Shown: piece by piece, positions 6,558-7,222 of the stretch
Layout: every line of letters begins with the position of its first letter
How positions within the stretch are numbered: the first letter of the stretch is position 1
Program-made: the position numbers and the translations under genes
Assembly: GCA_016735415.1 (NCBI GenBank)
Contig: JAERRP010000314.1
Span: 1-7,222 of the forward strand
From: Desulfobacterales bacterium
Lineage (GTDB): Bacteria; Desulfobacterota; Desulfobacteria; Desulfobacterales; UBA5852
DNA: 7,222 nt
Direction of reading: 5' to 3'
Notes under the pieces: generated by a model
What the model saw: the letters and a program-made list of their open reading frames with translations, nothing else
Database searches by the model: none
What the model was told of the DNA's origin: nothing

Positions 6558-7184
6558 ATGCAATTCATTAAACCCGACATTAACATCGAAATTATCGGTC
6601 GGCGCAAATTTGCCTTTGCGTTCTCCTTTATCATGATTGCGATCAGCATCGGTGCCGTGCTGGCCAGCGGGGGACTTCGCTACGGCGTGGATTTTGCCGG
6701 CGGCACCCTGATCCAGGTGCGCTTCGATGCACCGGTGGACATCGACAGCATCAAATCCGGCCTGGACAGTCTTGAAATGGGAAGCTACGCGGTCCAGCAA
6801 TTCGGAGAAGAAAATACCCATGAGTACCTGATCCGGACCTATCAGGCCGGTATCATGGACGAGGGGCTCAGCGACCAACTGCGCAAAATCCTGTCTGAAG
6901 CCAGCGGCGCCGGTACGGAAATCCGGCGGGTGGAAATGGTTGGACCGCAAGTGGGCAAGGATCTGCGTGAAAAGGCCCTCAAGGCCATGTTCTATGCCCT
7001 TTTGTTTATCACGGTCTACATCTCGGGCCGCTTTGAAATGAAATGGATGTTGAGTGCCGTAATGGCGGCCTCCCTGATCGGCGCCATCTATGCCCTGAGC
7101 CTGTTTGCGGTCAGCATTCCCTTTCTGATTGCGGTGGCGCTGATCGTGACCCTGGCCCTGTTCTGGTTCCTTAATCTGCGTTAG
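6558..7184 (+). CDS. secF: Protein translocase subunit SecF, cut by an in-frame TAG; gene continues past window
   Basis: Partner of SecD in the inner-membrane SecDF complex. The first 208 codons are open: a membrane helix at about 17-36; YGVDFAGGTLIQVRF (42-56); the periplasmic P4 domain; VEMVGPQVGKDL (about 125-136); and the second helix FYALLFITVYISGRFE (145-160). Next comes a hydrophobic stretch (164-207) that canonical SecF lacks, then TAG at 7182-7184. Beyond the TAG the same frame reads AMGVIVALIHDV, the start of the third canonical helix, so the gene is clearly longer than this ORF and probably ends about 150 codons further on. If translation really stops here, the helices with the proton-pathway and SecD-interface residues are lost and the protein should not work. 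The ATG at 6558 is supported by AAGGA (6545-6549), 8 nt upstream, and by family-typical MQFIKP. The TAG may be a sequencing error, a mutation or a recoded codon. Confidence 0.93.
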   Translation: MQFIKPDINIEIIGRRKFAFAFSFIMIAISIGAVLASGGLRYGVDFAGGTLIQVRFDAPVDIDSIKSGLDSLEMGSYAVQQFGEENTHEYLIRTYQAGIMDEGLSDQLRKILSEASGAGTEIRRVEMVGPQVGKDLREKALKAMFYALLFITVYISGRFEMKWMLSAVMAASLIGAIYALSLFAVSIPFLIAVALIVTLALFWFLNLR

Positions 7185-7222
7185 GCCATGGGGGTCATTG
7201 TGGCGTTGATCCATGACGTCAC
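7185..7222 (+). other. secF: In-frame continuation of secF beyond the TAG (partial at window edge)
   Basis: Read in the secF frame, these bases give AMGVIVALIHDV plus a partial codon beginning AC. The ALIHDV motif is diagnostic of SecF (ALAHDV in E. coli) and marks the start of the third canonical membrane helix. Its presence in the same frame shows that no insertion or deletion has occurred and that only the TAG codon interrupts the gene. There is no Shine-Dalgarno suggesting an independent restart at the ATG at 7188. Confidence 0.85.

Overview
The window looks like chromosomal housekeeping DNA from a GC-rich sulfate-reducer-type bacterium (Desulfobacterota, probably Desulfobacterales). I infer this from the protein style: a compact RNase E/G, a 525-residue SecD, and a SecF with an extended hydrophobic region that I recall, without being able to check, from Desulfobacterales homologs. 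There are no mobile elements, CRISPR arrays, tRNAs or rRNAs.

Layout. Positions 1-1394 (minus strand) hold the N-terminal ~464 codons of leucyl-tRNA synthetase (leuS), which runs off the left edge. A ~400-bp divergent intergenic region follows (1395-1797), with a GC-rich palindrome, a weak promoter candidate and a 5'-leader hairpin. All later genes are on the plus strand: an RNase E/G-family endoribonuclease (1798-3273), a membrane-anchored LysM-like protein of unknown role (3398-4180), a 240-bp gap with a plausible promoter, and then the Sec accessory operon yajC (4421-4792), secD (4901-6478) and secF (from 6558). YajC, SecD and SecF form the inner-membrane subcomplex that works with SecYEG and uses the proton gradient to help pull proteins into the periplasm.

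The most notable point is at the right edge. The secF frame is cut by a single in-frame TAG (7182-7184), yet the same frame continues to the window end and encodes the conserved SecF IHDV motif. So this is one substituted codon in an otherwise intact gene: a sequencing error, a true nonsense mutation, or amber recoding. Just before the TAG, SecF carries an extra ~44-residue hydrophobic segment, probably two additional membrane helices, compared with E. coli SecF. Between yajC and secD there is a strong 16-pair hairpin that contains an 8-codon ORF and is followed by a second small hairpin next to the secD ribosome binding site. It is a candidate control element. No wholly new gene system is visible.
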